The notes below the pieces were generated by a model that worked only from the letters and a program-made list of their open reading frames with translations, did not search any database and was not told where the DNA came from. A program made the position numbers and the translations under genes. This document shows, piece by piece, positions 53,903 to 64,000 of a DNA stretch of 64,000 bases. Every line of letters begins with the position of its first letter. The stretch's first letter is position 1. Origin of the DNA: Euphorbia lathyris (lineage: Eukaryota; Streptophyta; Magnoliopsida; Malpighiales; Euphorbiaceae); the NCBI RefSeq assembly GCF_963576675.1, contig NC_088918.1, positions 62,141,001 to 62,205,000 of the forward strand, given 5' to 3'.

Positions 53903-54250
53903 AACCATCCACTATGTTGCATGGAAACTTCTCTTCCGTGGCCTTTCAGTGTTTTGTCCCTGTGTGTCGTGTTCGTACCTGAAACAGTTTGAAGGTTATT
54001 TTGTGAATGATATGTTTTAGAAATAACGTTGTCCATATCTGTTTCTGTATCCGTGACACTGACTTATCTCTTGCATCAGTCATATATAAGATCAGTAAAT
54101 TCTTATTTCTACAATTAAGATTAGATTGTTTTGTACACCATAACGAATCTTGTAATGTATTAATGATTCTTACATTACAATGTCCGTTGTAATGTTTAGT
54201 TAAAAAAAAAAATTTGATGTATCATTACTTGTTGAGTTTTTTCTTTTATC
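53903..54250. other. 3' flank of the dehydrogenase gene
   Basis: Presumed 3' UTR and flank; no sharp polyadenylation signal. From 54120 the TTACATTACAATG phrases look like MITE debris. Confidence 0.4.
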
Positions 54251-54545
54251 AAATGGGATAAAGTAGCAAAATTGGACTATGGTTTTTAAAAACTATCAAT
54301 TTAGGTTCCATGTATAAAATAGCACCAATATAGGTTTAACGTTTAAAAAAATGTACCAATTTAGACCTCGATTACGAAATGAGACATGCCATTGATATTA
54401 TTCGGTTAAGTTTTGTCAATTATACGTGGAGGGAGAAATCAGAACTTAACGGAGTAATAGGAATGACATGTCCAATCCGTTACCGAGACCTAAATTGATA
54501 CTTTTCCAAAAACCATAAGCATATTTTGGTACGCCTTGTCAAATA
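54251..54545. mobile_element. MITE with inverted arms
   Basis: GGGATAAAGTAGCAAAATTG with CTATGGTTTTT at the left is mirrored by AAAAACCATAAGCATATTTTGG at the right. Inner arms (CAATTTAGACCTCGATTACG and CGTTACCGAGACCTAAATTG) also pair. Confidence 0.6.
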
Positions 54546-55050
54546 TTATGTAATGATCATTCAACATAAAATTGCATCAAATTGTGAGGGCATTTTATTT
54601 GTGATTTTTTATTTAAATTTTATAATTAATATTCATTACAAATTATTATAGACATAATATCTAAACATAGTAAGGAATTGCTCATTCTACTACATTCTAT
54701 TACTTAATGTGGTTACACGTGCCTTCCATTCTTTATAATACAACTGTAAGTTATTCCAAAAAGGTATTGCATTGCACATAATTAAGAGAACACAGAGAGT
54801 GGTTGATCAAAAAAAAAAAAAAAAAAAAAAGAGAACACAAAGTGTATGTTGGCCTTGTCTCTTATATGTGAACTTTTTAGTGAAAAGTTTAGTCACCATT
54901 TATGTATATAGACACAAAAGAAAGAGAATGGAATGGATCTCGCAATGGAAATAGCGAAATAAAACACTTATTAGAATGGTTTATATAGGATGTCCTCACA
55001 TACTTGAAATGCGTCTAAAGGGGTTTCCACTTTTATAGAAGAGTAATTAC
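54546..55050. other. gene-free stretch with poly-A run
   Basis: AT-rich, with an uninterrupted A run at about 54809-54830. No gene seen. Confidence 0.5.
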
Positions 55051-55059
55051 ATACATGAT

Positions 55060-55950
55060 GCATGACCATTACAAGCGTATTGCCATCGACCGACTTCTAG
55101 ACTCTTTGCCCAAATTTTATGGAAGAATGAAGACCTATTTCGGTTTGAGGGGGCATACTTTCGACGATCGAAACAAAAAGATGCTATTTTACCTTACACA
55201 AAACAGGTTGCATATGTTCTTACTTCTCAAAAGTTCGTCCTTCTTGAAACTGCCATTGAAGCAAAAATGCATGTTGTTGATAAGTGGATAGAGACGGATT
55301 TCCTCTGTAAAAATTATATCTTTATATGATTACTAAAATGTTGAAGATAAAGTTGTCAATGACATTTGGGATGCACTACAAAAGAAATATGATACCGAGG
55401 AGGCTGGAACGAAGAAGTATGTTATCAGTCGCTACCTCAAATTCTAGATGACTAATGATAAACCTATAGAGGCACAATCTCATGAACTCTAAAAAATTGT
55501 TTACTAGATTATATTGGAAGGTATGAATCTTGATGAAAAATTTCAAGTTGTTAACAAGATTCCTCGTTCCTAAAAGGATTTTAAAAATGTTCGCAAGCAT
55601 AAGACTATGAAATTTTTATTGGAAAGTTTGATCAGTCGTCTCCGTATTGAGGAGAAAGCCCAAAAACATAACTAGGAAGAAAAAGTGTGTTATCTCAAAC
55701 AACACTAAAAGATCTACTAGTGTTCTAAAACTTAATTAGAAAAGTTTCAAAAATCAGAACCGTAAACAGAGCTAGAACCGCAAAACTTGAAACAATTATA
55801 ATTGGAACTCACAAATGAACCAAAATATACCTCAGTAGTAGCCATCTAAGAATAACATTATCTTTCTCTGCTTTAATTACGGGAAACCGAGTCACATGGC
55901 ACGTAAATGCAGGAACATGTTAAACACTGCTTCTATTCTAGTGTTAACCT
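55060..55950 (+). pseudogene. Ty1/copia gag relic
   Basis: Decayed copia Gag. Traces through several frames: KKMLFYLTQNRL (55180), the IWDALQKKYDTEEAGTKK-type stretch (55360-55420), ESLISRLRIEEKAQK (55620-55670), and a zinc knuckle CFNYGKPSHMARKC at 55868-55909 in which the second Cys is Tyr. Many stops. It is on the opposite strand from the polymerase relic at 56645-58532, so they are not one element in place. Confidence 0.7.
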
Positions 55951-56644
55951 GACTAAAAAAAGTACCTCTAGTTAGTAGCTATGATAATTGAGATCAATCT
56001 TATTGGTGGATCAAATAGTTGGTAGGTAGAGCCAAGTATTAAAATTTAGGGTAAATACATTCCTGGATATTTATGTTTTTACATCCTTCTTGCCTAACAA
56101 ATACACCTTTCTCTTGAGCCAATGTTGAAAGTATCCATTCATATGTACTAATAATGGTACCAAATAGAGGACAACATGTAACAATAAAGTCAATTGGCAT
56201 ATGTTTTACCTTAGTCCTGTTGTGATCAAAGTATCAGCTAATATTTTCATTAATTGTGAAATGAGCGAAGTTTCTTTTGTATAAGACAATAATTGTTAAT
56301 CCATGGATTACATCATATATAACGAATAATTTACAAAATCTATGCACAAAATCATGACCATAAATAAATGATTATTGTATTATATGCCCTGAATGAAAAT
56401 AAGCATAGTCAAATAGCTACTAGAGTCAATCAAGTTTTTCTCTATCTCAGCCTTTTTGGATATTCCAGACTACATATTTAATAAAGAAATAATCACATGG
56501 AAATGTAACGGCACCTTCACTTGTCAATCTGGACTCTTCTTTATCTTGAAAAGCTTTTGAAAAATTGGATCATTCAGATATGACAAAGGTATTGCCAAAC
56601 CCTTTCAATCACACGAGTAGACAACGAAATGGCCTTTACTAGCC
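55951..56644. other. gene-free stretch
   Basis: Possibly eroded copia DNA; no motif I can name. Confidence 0.4.
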
Positions 56645-58532
56645 TCATATGATTAGTAACTTAGAACGGACACGATCTCGAACAAAATAAAAATCAATTT
56701 CCAAAAGCTTAGTAAAATTATGAAACACAGGATTCGCTGATAGATAAACTGCACTTAAATTATCACACCATAAAATTGGCGGTTGACTGATAGGATAACC
56801 AATTTCTTTCATCAACATTTGTAACCAACTATGCTCAGAAGTTGTTGTGGCAATCAATCCGTAGATGACCAGGAAACCGTTTCTACTTCCTGTAAATCCA
56901 TGACAACAAATTGGAACCCAAAATACGGCATAGCCAGTTGTGGATTTTCAATCATCTTTGTCACCACCCCAATCTGCATCTGAGAAACACTGCAACTGCC
57001 CCACATTTCCTTTACAAAATGCCAATCCATGGCCATATGTGTCATTCAAGTAACGCACAATACGTTTAACTGCTCCCTAGTGTAATTCAATATGTGAATG
57101 CATAAATTGTGAAGCTTTATTAACCGCAAACGCTATATCAGGCCGAGTAAATATGAGATATTGTAAACTGCCGACAATACTCCGAAATAATGTAGGATCA
57201 TAAAAACACAAACTATCTCCCAATTTCAACTTTTCGGCCGGATTGGTAGGACTTGATAGAGTTTTGGAGGTAGACATCCAAGCTTTGGCAATAATGGCCT
57301 GACAATATTTTGACTGATGAAGAAAAAGACCACTCGGGGTACTCACAACTTTAATACCCAAGAGATAATGAAATGACCCAAGATCTCGAATAGAAAAATT
57401 TCCTTCCTGGAAACGAACAAGCTTGCGCACAATAGGAGGTGAATTACCTGTAATCAATAAATCATCCACATAAATGAAGTAATATATCTGCATCGTACCT
57501 TTGGTGTAGAAATACAACGAACTATTCGTCTTGGAACCACAGAATCCGAATAAGAGAAACTTAGAAGTGAGTTTTTCATGCCACATACAATGGGACTATT
57601 TTAAACCATACAATGACTTTCGAAGTTTGCAAACACTATTTGGTTGAGAAGTCAACAAACCCTAGGGGTTGCAGCATATACGCATCCTCATGCAAATCAC
57701 CATGCATAAAAGCATTTCAAACATCCAATTGCAATATAGTCCACCCAAACAAAACTGCCAAAGAAAGTATAAGCTGAATAGTCGTTTGTTTGACAACCGG
57801 ACTAAACTTTTCAATATAATCAATACCTGGTCATTGATGAGAACGTTTTGCAACAAAACGTGCTTTGTATTGATCAATTATAACATATGACTTTGTTTTG
57901 AGTTTGAACAACCAACTATTATCAATTAAATTAGCACCTGGTGGAAGTGGAACAAGTTCCCAAGTGCCATTCTTCATAAGAGCATTATACTCCTCAACTA
58001 TTGCATGTCTCCATTCGGGAATCTTAGATGCATGTAGGTACGTAGACGGTTTGGTGGAGATCGCAGTAGTCAATATCTTAGGTTTGAATGTCCCAACCTG
58101 AGAATGAGTAACCAAGCGTTGGTTAGGATCCCACAAAGCATCCAAAATGGGTGAAGCCGACACAATAAGAGACGGAGTGGCAGATTGCATAGATTGATCT
58201 GAAGCCAGTAAGGCACCCAAATCATCTTGTAAACTCATTAATGGTAACGTATTAGCGACTAAGGGCTGAGAGGCAACAACTCGAATAGGTACCAGTGATG
58301 TTCGTGGAGACCTCGGTGTTTCAAATGTCGAGTTTTGTTCAGTGGTAGAAAACACAGAACTGGGTGATTGAATGTCCGATTTTTCAACAGGGGATACTAT
58401 CACATCAGAACTTGCAGTTGCAGCAAGGGCAGGGGCAGACACTCTTTGATGAATTGGCTTAGGAGACACTTTAGATACATGTGAGATCAATGGAAAAGTC
58501 ATACTCGGAGTAGGCAAAAAAGCTGGCAACTG
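56645..58532 (-). pseudogene. Ty1/copia reverse transcriptase-RNase H relic
   Basis: Right to left: Ser/Pro-rich integrase-RT hinge (58530-58080), RT start KNGTWELVPLPPG, SWLFKLK (57950-57890), a gap with stops, then 57586-57077 with YVDDLLITGNSP (catalytic Asp pair), YLLGIKV, IVGSLQYL, and finally RNase H pieces (57045-56854 and 56857-56645; LWCDNLSAVYLS). Several frameshifts and stops. Its upstream part is interrupted at 58538 by the gypsy-type LTR and presumably resumes beyond the window. Confidence 0.85.
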
Positions 58533-58537
58533 ATGAG

Positions 58538-59995
58538 TGTCGAATTCACCAAAAATAAAATACCTACTCTTGGAACTAGAAAACTGTAGTAAATATGGAG
58601 TAGGGTCGAATCCACAGAAACTGGTCGAATTATAACTTTGTAGAATGAACAATTTAAAAGTAAAAAGTGGGGTTTGGTTTGTGGATTTTAGTGAATAAAA
58701 TTAACTAGAAGTAATTAAGCAGCAAAACAATTAAACAGCAAGCAATGATGTGAATTAATATGAGGAGATTCCAGCTAGAGGCTAAATTCAAGTCTTGAAA
58801 TTAACTAATTGATCATCAATCATAGAAAATATATGTTTCAGCCATTCAAATAAATTAGCTAGTTATTAAAAAGCATTAACAACTAATCTCTTATTACAGT
58901 TTAGATAATCAGGAAACGTTCACTAATTACCTCTATTCAATCAAACAGTTCTAAACAAGCTTTAGAATTTAATTTGATTGAAAGCATTAAAGTGTAAAAG
59001 AGATACTAACTCTACTCAACAATCACACAAGCGGGATTATTTAGAGTATATCAATCATCAATTCATAACATAAATTAAAAGCTTGTCCGTAATTAATTAT
59101 GCTATTTGTTACTTGTATCAGATGAATAAACTATTACGTATTTAAACATCTAATTAGCCAAACGATTACAAGTAAATAATCAAATCAAGGATTCAATTAA
59201 ATCATGCAATATGAATAAGAACATAATAGAAATCAATTACTTGAAATAGATGAAAAAGATGAAGTATACAATGATCTCACAATTCCATTGTTCAAGACCT
59301 AAATCCTCTAGCTAGAAATTGGAATTTAGTTCCTCATGGAGGAGAGAATACACAAGAAAGGTGACGAAGCTTGAAGAAGAATCGATGTTGCTGGAAGAAA
59401 AATATGTCGATGATGAAAGATGATGATCCCTGATTCTCTGTTTGTCTTTTAAAACGTAAAATCCCCACTCTTCCCACTCTTCCCACCTTCCACGTTGTTC
59501 TCTCAGGAGAAAACTAAATAACTAACTATAAAAAACTAATAATAAAAATCCTATGTAGAATTAAACTCTCATTAGGATTCTGTATTTTGAAATCCTAATA
59601 GAATTCAATCCTATAATAATGTCTTAATATAATTAAAATTAATAATGAAAATTACAAATAGTAAAAACCATAAAATAGAAGTCTTCCAATCATAATTTAA
59701 CTCTTAAATTCGGACTGGCCCTTACCCATGGGCATGGGTTAGGACAAATTAGCTTTTTAGTGAATAATTTCCTTCTTCAGCATGGCCTAAGACATGGGCA
59801 TGGGTTAGGACCTGACAGATTTCTCCAATTTCACTTTAAGCTCCATAAAATTAGCATTTGAATCTCCAATTTGAATTGAATCTCCAAAAACACCTATAAA
59901 ACACAAAACAAGATAAATAAGCACTATTAAAGTTAAACTAACATTAAACTAAAGAGAATTAAGATATAAAGATGTACATAAATATGGACACATCA
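58538..59995 (-). repeat. 3' LTR of the gypsy-type element (1458 bp)
   Basis: On the minus strand it starts TGATGTGTCCATATTTATG and ends GGTGAATTCGACA. It contains two copies of CATGGGCATGGGTTAGGAC (near 59728 and 59791). Confidence 0.7.
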
Positions 59996-62144
59996 AAATT
60001 CCCTCGCACTAAACCTTGCTTGTCCTCAAGTAAGAACAAAACTAAACAAAAAACTTAAATATGACAAAGATACAAAACAGAAACAATCCTTATTCTCCAA
60101 AACTATCAAACTCAAATCAGCAAGCATTATAGATCGGATCTCGATAATAATCAAAGCACCAGACGTTTCACAGTCGATTTTTGTCATCAACAGTTAAGTA
60201 AGACACTTCTTTAACAATGCTACCAAATCAAATACACAAAGCTTGATAACTCTCACAAAGTGGTCACTCAATTCACACATGTGGTTAGGTAAATATATTT
60301 GAAGCTCTCAAATTCTATGCAAGGAATGAACTACAATGAGTTTGCACTTCAATCTAATCTTCACCACTTGTTATATAATCAGTACAAAAATCAGAAGGTC
60401 TTTCATAGGTTGTAACGGGGTTAGGGTTAAAGGTATGGAAAAAGGAAAAATGTAGGTTATTAATCAAAAGAAATTAGCAGGCAAGTCAACAAAAAAAACT
60501 AAATCTATTATATCTGAAGTGAGAGGAAATTCAACATTTCACTTTTTTTTGTATTCAGCACAACACCCGAAGATTTGGTTTCTTTTGAGCTATTTGGATG
60601 CTAAAATATAACTTTGTGATAAACTTTGTTTTCATTCTTTTTTTTCAGAACTTCCTTTTATCTTCCTTTTATATATTTGGCTGCAAAAATTATGAAAACA
60701 GCCAACAAATCGGAGCAATGATTACTCCAGACATTTTTCGAATACAAGTAAAACTAGCTTGCCTACTAATTCTTAAGATTAAGGGTAAAGGTTAATGATG
60801 GGTTAATAGGAAAATTAATTTAGTGTGTACAACAACGAAAAGGTTAAAGGCTCAAACTTGGTTATCTATGAGATTATAAAAAAGGTTAGGCTATTTAAGT
60901 CAAAATGGTTAATCCTAATTGCCTTCATCATTTTAATGTATGACTAAAAATGTGTGTTCTCGAAAAGCATTTGATGCAAATTTCAGAGTTACAGACCAAG
61001 CATGAATTCACACATAATATGAAGAAATTGGAGCAAAAGTTAAATTTTGATGTTATTTAAGCGAATTGCTCCATCGGCTCAAAAGCTCACATATTGAGGG
61101 TAATTTGTATCAAGCTATGCAGATTTTTCATTAAATTTGATTGCCTCATAAAATGACTTACTTAAATTGAAGATCACTAAATCAACTATTACTAAGCCTA
61201 GCATTTATCAAACACTTGAATTGAATCAAATAACACGAGCTAGTTAAGTTGTCAAGTGATGGAGAATGGAATTAAAATGACTTAAACTAAAGCACAAACT
61301 AACTAAAACAAAATGCAACAGTAAAAATAAAATGCAAACAACAAAAACAAAATGAACTATATATGGAGATTTCAATCTAAATTTAAAAATTAAATGCAAA
61401 ATTTTTCTCAAAATTATCTCTTCGTAGAAATCATCTCCCCACACTAATACAGACATTGTCCTCAATGTATAACAAAAGCATGCTTAATTCTCAAAATTCA
61501 GAGTGCAAATAATAAATAAAATTGAAAACTTCCCTGAAATTGCTGCTTGAGGAGCAAAGCTTTGTTCAATGTAATTAGTGTGCTCTTTCTTCTCTACTCC
61601 ACGTTTGTTTGTTTGTTTATTCTGGTAATGAGCATGGCTCCGAGTTTTGATTTCGTGGCTTCCGATTTCCCCTGAATTTACAACAGATGAACATCGACGG
61701 ATTAAACAGATTGGAACGTATGAAACTCAAAGAGACACGACGATGGTAGAGAACGAATGAGTAGAGGGTTCGGTTGACTGCTGCAAAAGGATTGAAAGCA
61801 GAGGAAGGTTGAAGATGAATAGCGGAAGAGATCGACGTAGACGGAGGTTGACGGGGGAGAGGGCTGAAAACTGAATTAAAAGGGAGCTGCACCACGAAAA
61901 TAGAGTTTTTAGGTTTTTTATTATTATTTTATTAAAACTGAAAAATAAAAAATTAAAATAAAGATAACAAAAAAAAATGTAAGACTTAGAAAAGAAATAG
62001 GCAAAAGACTAGAGTTCCTAAGCCATGCCCATAGCTTTTAAAAAAAATGTGCAAAAATTAATTAAAGAAAATATGGGTAGAAGACTAGGATGTCTAAGCC
62101 ATGCCCATGGGAGAAAAATGTGTGCAAAACTTAATAAAAAAAAT
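59996..62144 (-). other. non-coding internal region of the gypsy-type element
   Basis: No open frame of note. Contains the CTAAGCCATGCCCAT motif at 62020 and 62092. Confidence 0.55.
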
Positions 62145-63111
62145 GGGATAAGTACAAAAAAAAATGCCTGTGGTATACCGGATTTGCGAACTCGGCCCTG
62201 TGGTTTTTTTTTTTTTGCAAACGGAGGTCTGTGCTAAACGCCGTTAGCAAACAGAGGCAAAATTGACTAACGGTGTTAAAATTTAAAGAGAAAAGAGTTA
62301 ATTTGGTCCTTATATTTATTTATTTTATAAATTAATCCCCCTAATTATCTAATTATCACAAATAAACCCCAAAATCAAAAATAAAAATCAAAAATACCTT
62401 CTTCTTCTTCTTCTTCCTCTCTCTCTTCTCTTCTGCTATTTTTTCTTTTTTTTTTCGATTCCAGATTTTCGAAATCGAAAATCTGAAAATTCCAGATTTC
62501 CGAAATTGAAAATCTGAAAATTCCAGATTTCCAAAATCGAAAATCTAGAAATTCCATATTTCTGGAAATTTCCAGGAATCTGGAATTTCCAGATTTCCGA
62601 AATCGGAAATCTGAGATTTCCCAAATCGGAAATCTGGAAATTCCAGATTCCTAGAAATTTCTAGAAATCTGGAATTTCCAGATTTTGGAACTTAAAAAAA
62701 TAGAAGAAAGAGAGGAAGGAGAAGAGAAGAAGAAGAAGAAGAAATTAATGGAAGAAGAAGAAGAAGAAGAAGAAGGAGAAGAAGAAGAAGAAGAAGAAAT
62801 TAATGGAAGAAGAAGAAGAAGAAGAAGAAATTAATGGAAGAAGAAGAAGAAGAAGAATGTATTTTTTATTTTTATTTTTGATTTTGGGGTTTATTTGTGA
62901 TAATTAGATAATTAGGGGGGTTAATTTATAAAATAAATAAATATAAGGACCAAATTAACTCTTTTATCTTTGAATTTTAACACCGTTAGTCAATTTAGCC
63001 TCTGTTTGCTAACGGTTTGTAACACAGACCTCTGTTTGCAAAAAAAAAAAATATCACAGGGCCGAGTTCGCAAATCCGGTATATCACAGACATTTTTTTT
63101 GTACTTATCCC
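62145..63111. mobile_element. 967-bp foldback Mutator-type MITE with 10-bp target duplication
   Basis: GGGATAAGTAC at the left and GTACTTATCCC at the right, with arms complementary for about 240 bp (AATTGACTAACGGTG... at left, inverse at right). TAAAAAAAAT flanks it exactly on both sides (62135-62144, 63112-63121). The centre (62455-62690) is a chain of AAATCTGGAAATTCCAGATT palindromes; 62720-62860 is (GAA)n with ATTAATGGAAG spacers, facing a TTC run at 62400-62430. Confidence 0.88.
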
Positions 63112-63299
63112 TAAAAAAAATTTGGACAGAAGACTAGGATGTCTAAGCCATGCCCATGGCTTAAAAAAAATCTGCACTAAAATTTCCTATGGGCATACCT
63201 TGGGGCTATTTCCGAAAATTTATTCAAACATAAGTAAAATTAAAACCAAAACATGAAATTATCATAAAACTAAATTAAAATAAAATAAAGGAAAATAAA

Positions 63300-63360
63300 T
63301 TTGGGTTGCCTCCCAAAAGAGCGCCTTTGTTTACTGTCTTTGGCTAGACAATTGATCATG
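63300..63360 (-). other. conserved gypsy internal boundary sequence
   Basis: TTGGGTTGCCTCCCAAAAGAGCGCC, read inversely as GGCGCTCTTTTGGGAGGCAA, is a phrase I recognise from internal regions of plant Ty3/gypsy elements (Athila-like). It supports the class and strand. Confidence 0.45.
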
Positions 63361-63362
63361 CA

Positions 63363-63881
63363 TCATTTAATGCCCACTCGCTCATTCTTTTCATCATCCC
63401 AGTTATTGATGAATGGAATTTGGGACAAATCTTTCATGTCTTCTTTCTGTACACTTGAACCAACCATGTTAATAATAAAAACTAATTCAATTTCATCAGT
63501 TATATTACCTACATGCTTATCAATTTTCATTGCATTTGTCTTTATAGGTAATTTACTTGATAAAATTGAAAATGGATTCATTATTGCTTTATCATTAATA
63601 TCCAAGAAACAAACATCTTTTTCACATACCAACTCATTAGTGACAATGGAAATTCCATCATGAATTAATGTCTCCTCAATTTGCTTTTCTCCCAAATGCA
63701 ATAACTTAGAATCTCGAACCGAAAATTGTGTTTCTAAGTTACTCACAATTGTAAACATTTGACTCATTTGTGACTGCAAATTTTCTAGACTGGTTCGAGT
63801 CTCTTGTTGAAATATCAAAGTATTATGTTGAAATTGTAAAATATTAGCACATAAAGCATGAACAATTTCTTCAAGAGACAT
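63363..63881 (-). pseudogene. gypsy-type gag fragment
   Basis: 172 codons on the minus strand. The N-terminal half (FQQETRTSLENLQSQMSQM) is a Gln-rich coiled coil like the segment after the Gag core of Athila-type elements. The remainder is acidic and without known domains. Upstream coding sequence should lie beyond the window; whether the first Met at 63881 is a true start cannot be told. There is no protease or polymerase after it. Confidence 0.55.
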
Positions 63882-64000
63882 ACATGAGCTTGATGAACAG
63901 TGATCACTAGGAGGAGATTGATAGTAATTTTGAATTGATTGATTCTTAGAACTAAAACTAAGACATGAATGATCAACATAATGGCCATTGTTCCATTGGA

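Larger units (their letters stand above)
58538..64000 (-). mobile_element. gypsy-type retrotransposon, minus strand, 3' part
   Basis: The 3' LTR (58538-59995) is preceded, in element orientation, by the purine tract GAGGGAATTT, then ~3.3 kb non-coding, then a gag fragment at 63881-63363. It continues off the right edge. The left flank ATGAG (58533-58537) should reappear beyond the window. No RT or integrase is seen between gag and LTR, so it is another non-autonomous (LARD/TR-GAG-like) element. It lies inside the copia relic. Confidence 0.7.

Noticed and set aside
61617..61895. Minus-strand 92-codon frame
   Set aside because: Lies in the non-coding internal part of the gypsy-type element; no domain or start support.

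Overview
This window looks like nuclear DNA of a flowering plant, probably a eudicot. It is AT-rich and has GT-AG introns. Plant-type transposons of every major class are nested in one another: LINE, Ty1/copia, Ty3/gypsy-type, CACTA, Mutator-like and MITEs. One ordinary plant gene with intact splice sites is present. The species cannot be named from the sequence.

Layout. 1-1391: 3' end of a LINE (plus strand). 2488-3055: a long-inverted-repeat MITE. 3586-4149: LINE debris (minus). 5115-14992: a Ty3/gypsy-type complex with the order LTR(part)-internal(part)-LTR-gag/pro-LTR, flanked by a single 5-bp target duplication (GATTG). It codes only gag and protease. 16131-18839: a minus-strand LINE split by a small TIR element and by a CACTA element, which itself carries a TRIM-like insertion. 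21729-27180: decayed copia and LINE pieces around a complete 294-bp TRIM (25173-25466) with perfect target duplications and tRNA-like A and B boxes.

28398-46972 is the most unusual part: a three-gene Mutator-like element. A six-exon plus-strand gene encodes DUF1985, an octapeptide coiled coil, an RGG box and a Ulp1/C48 cysteine protease. It converges on a minus-strand MURA-type transposase. A small third gene with a clear TATA box diverges from the transposase. Three separate non-coding repeat arrays, in intron 1, between the convergent 3' ends and in the shared 5' region, all carry the same TATCG-type core. The transposase is split by an almost intact Ty1/copia element (33482-43895), whose 3' LTR contains a 923-bp solo LTR of another element.

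48630-53902: a five-exon, apparently intact tropinone-reductase-like short-chain dehydrogenase. Its 3.6-kb second intron holds an antisense DUF1644 zinc-binding gene relic and nested MITEs. 54251-58532: a MITE, a copia gag relic (plus) and a copia polymerase relic (minus). 58538-64000: the 3' part of a minus-strand gypsy-type element (LTR, gag fragment, no polymerase) hosting a 967-bp Mutator-type foldback element with a perfect 10-bp target duplication.

Order of events that the nesting supports: the MULE came first, then the copia element landed in its transposase, then the solo-LTR element landed in the copia LTR. The only gene that looks able to make a host protein is the dehydrogenase. 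The gag-pro unit and the copia element are close to intact and therefore young.
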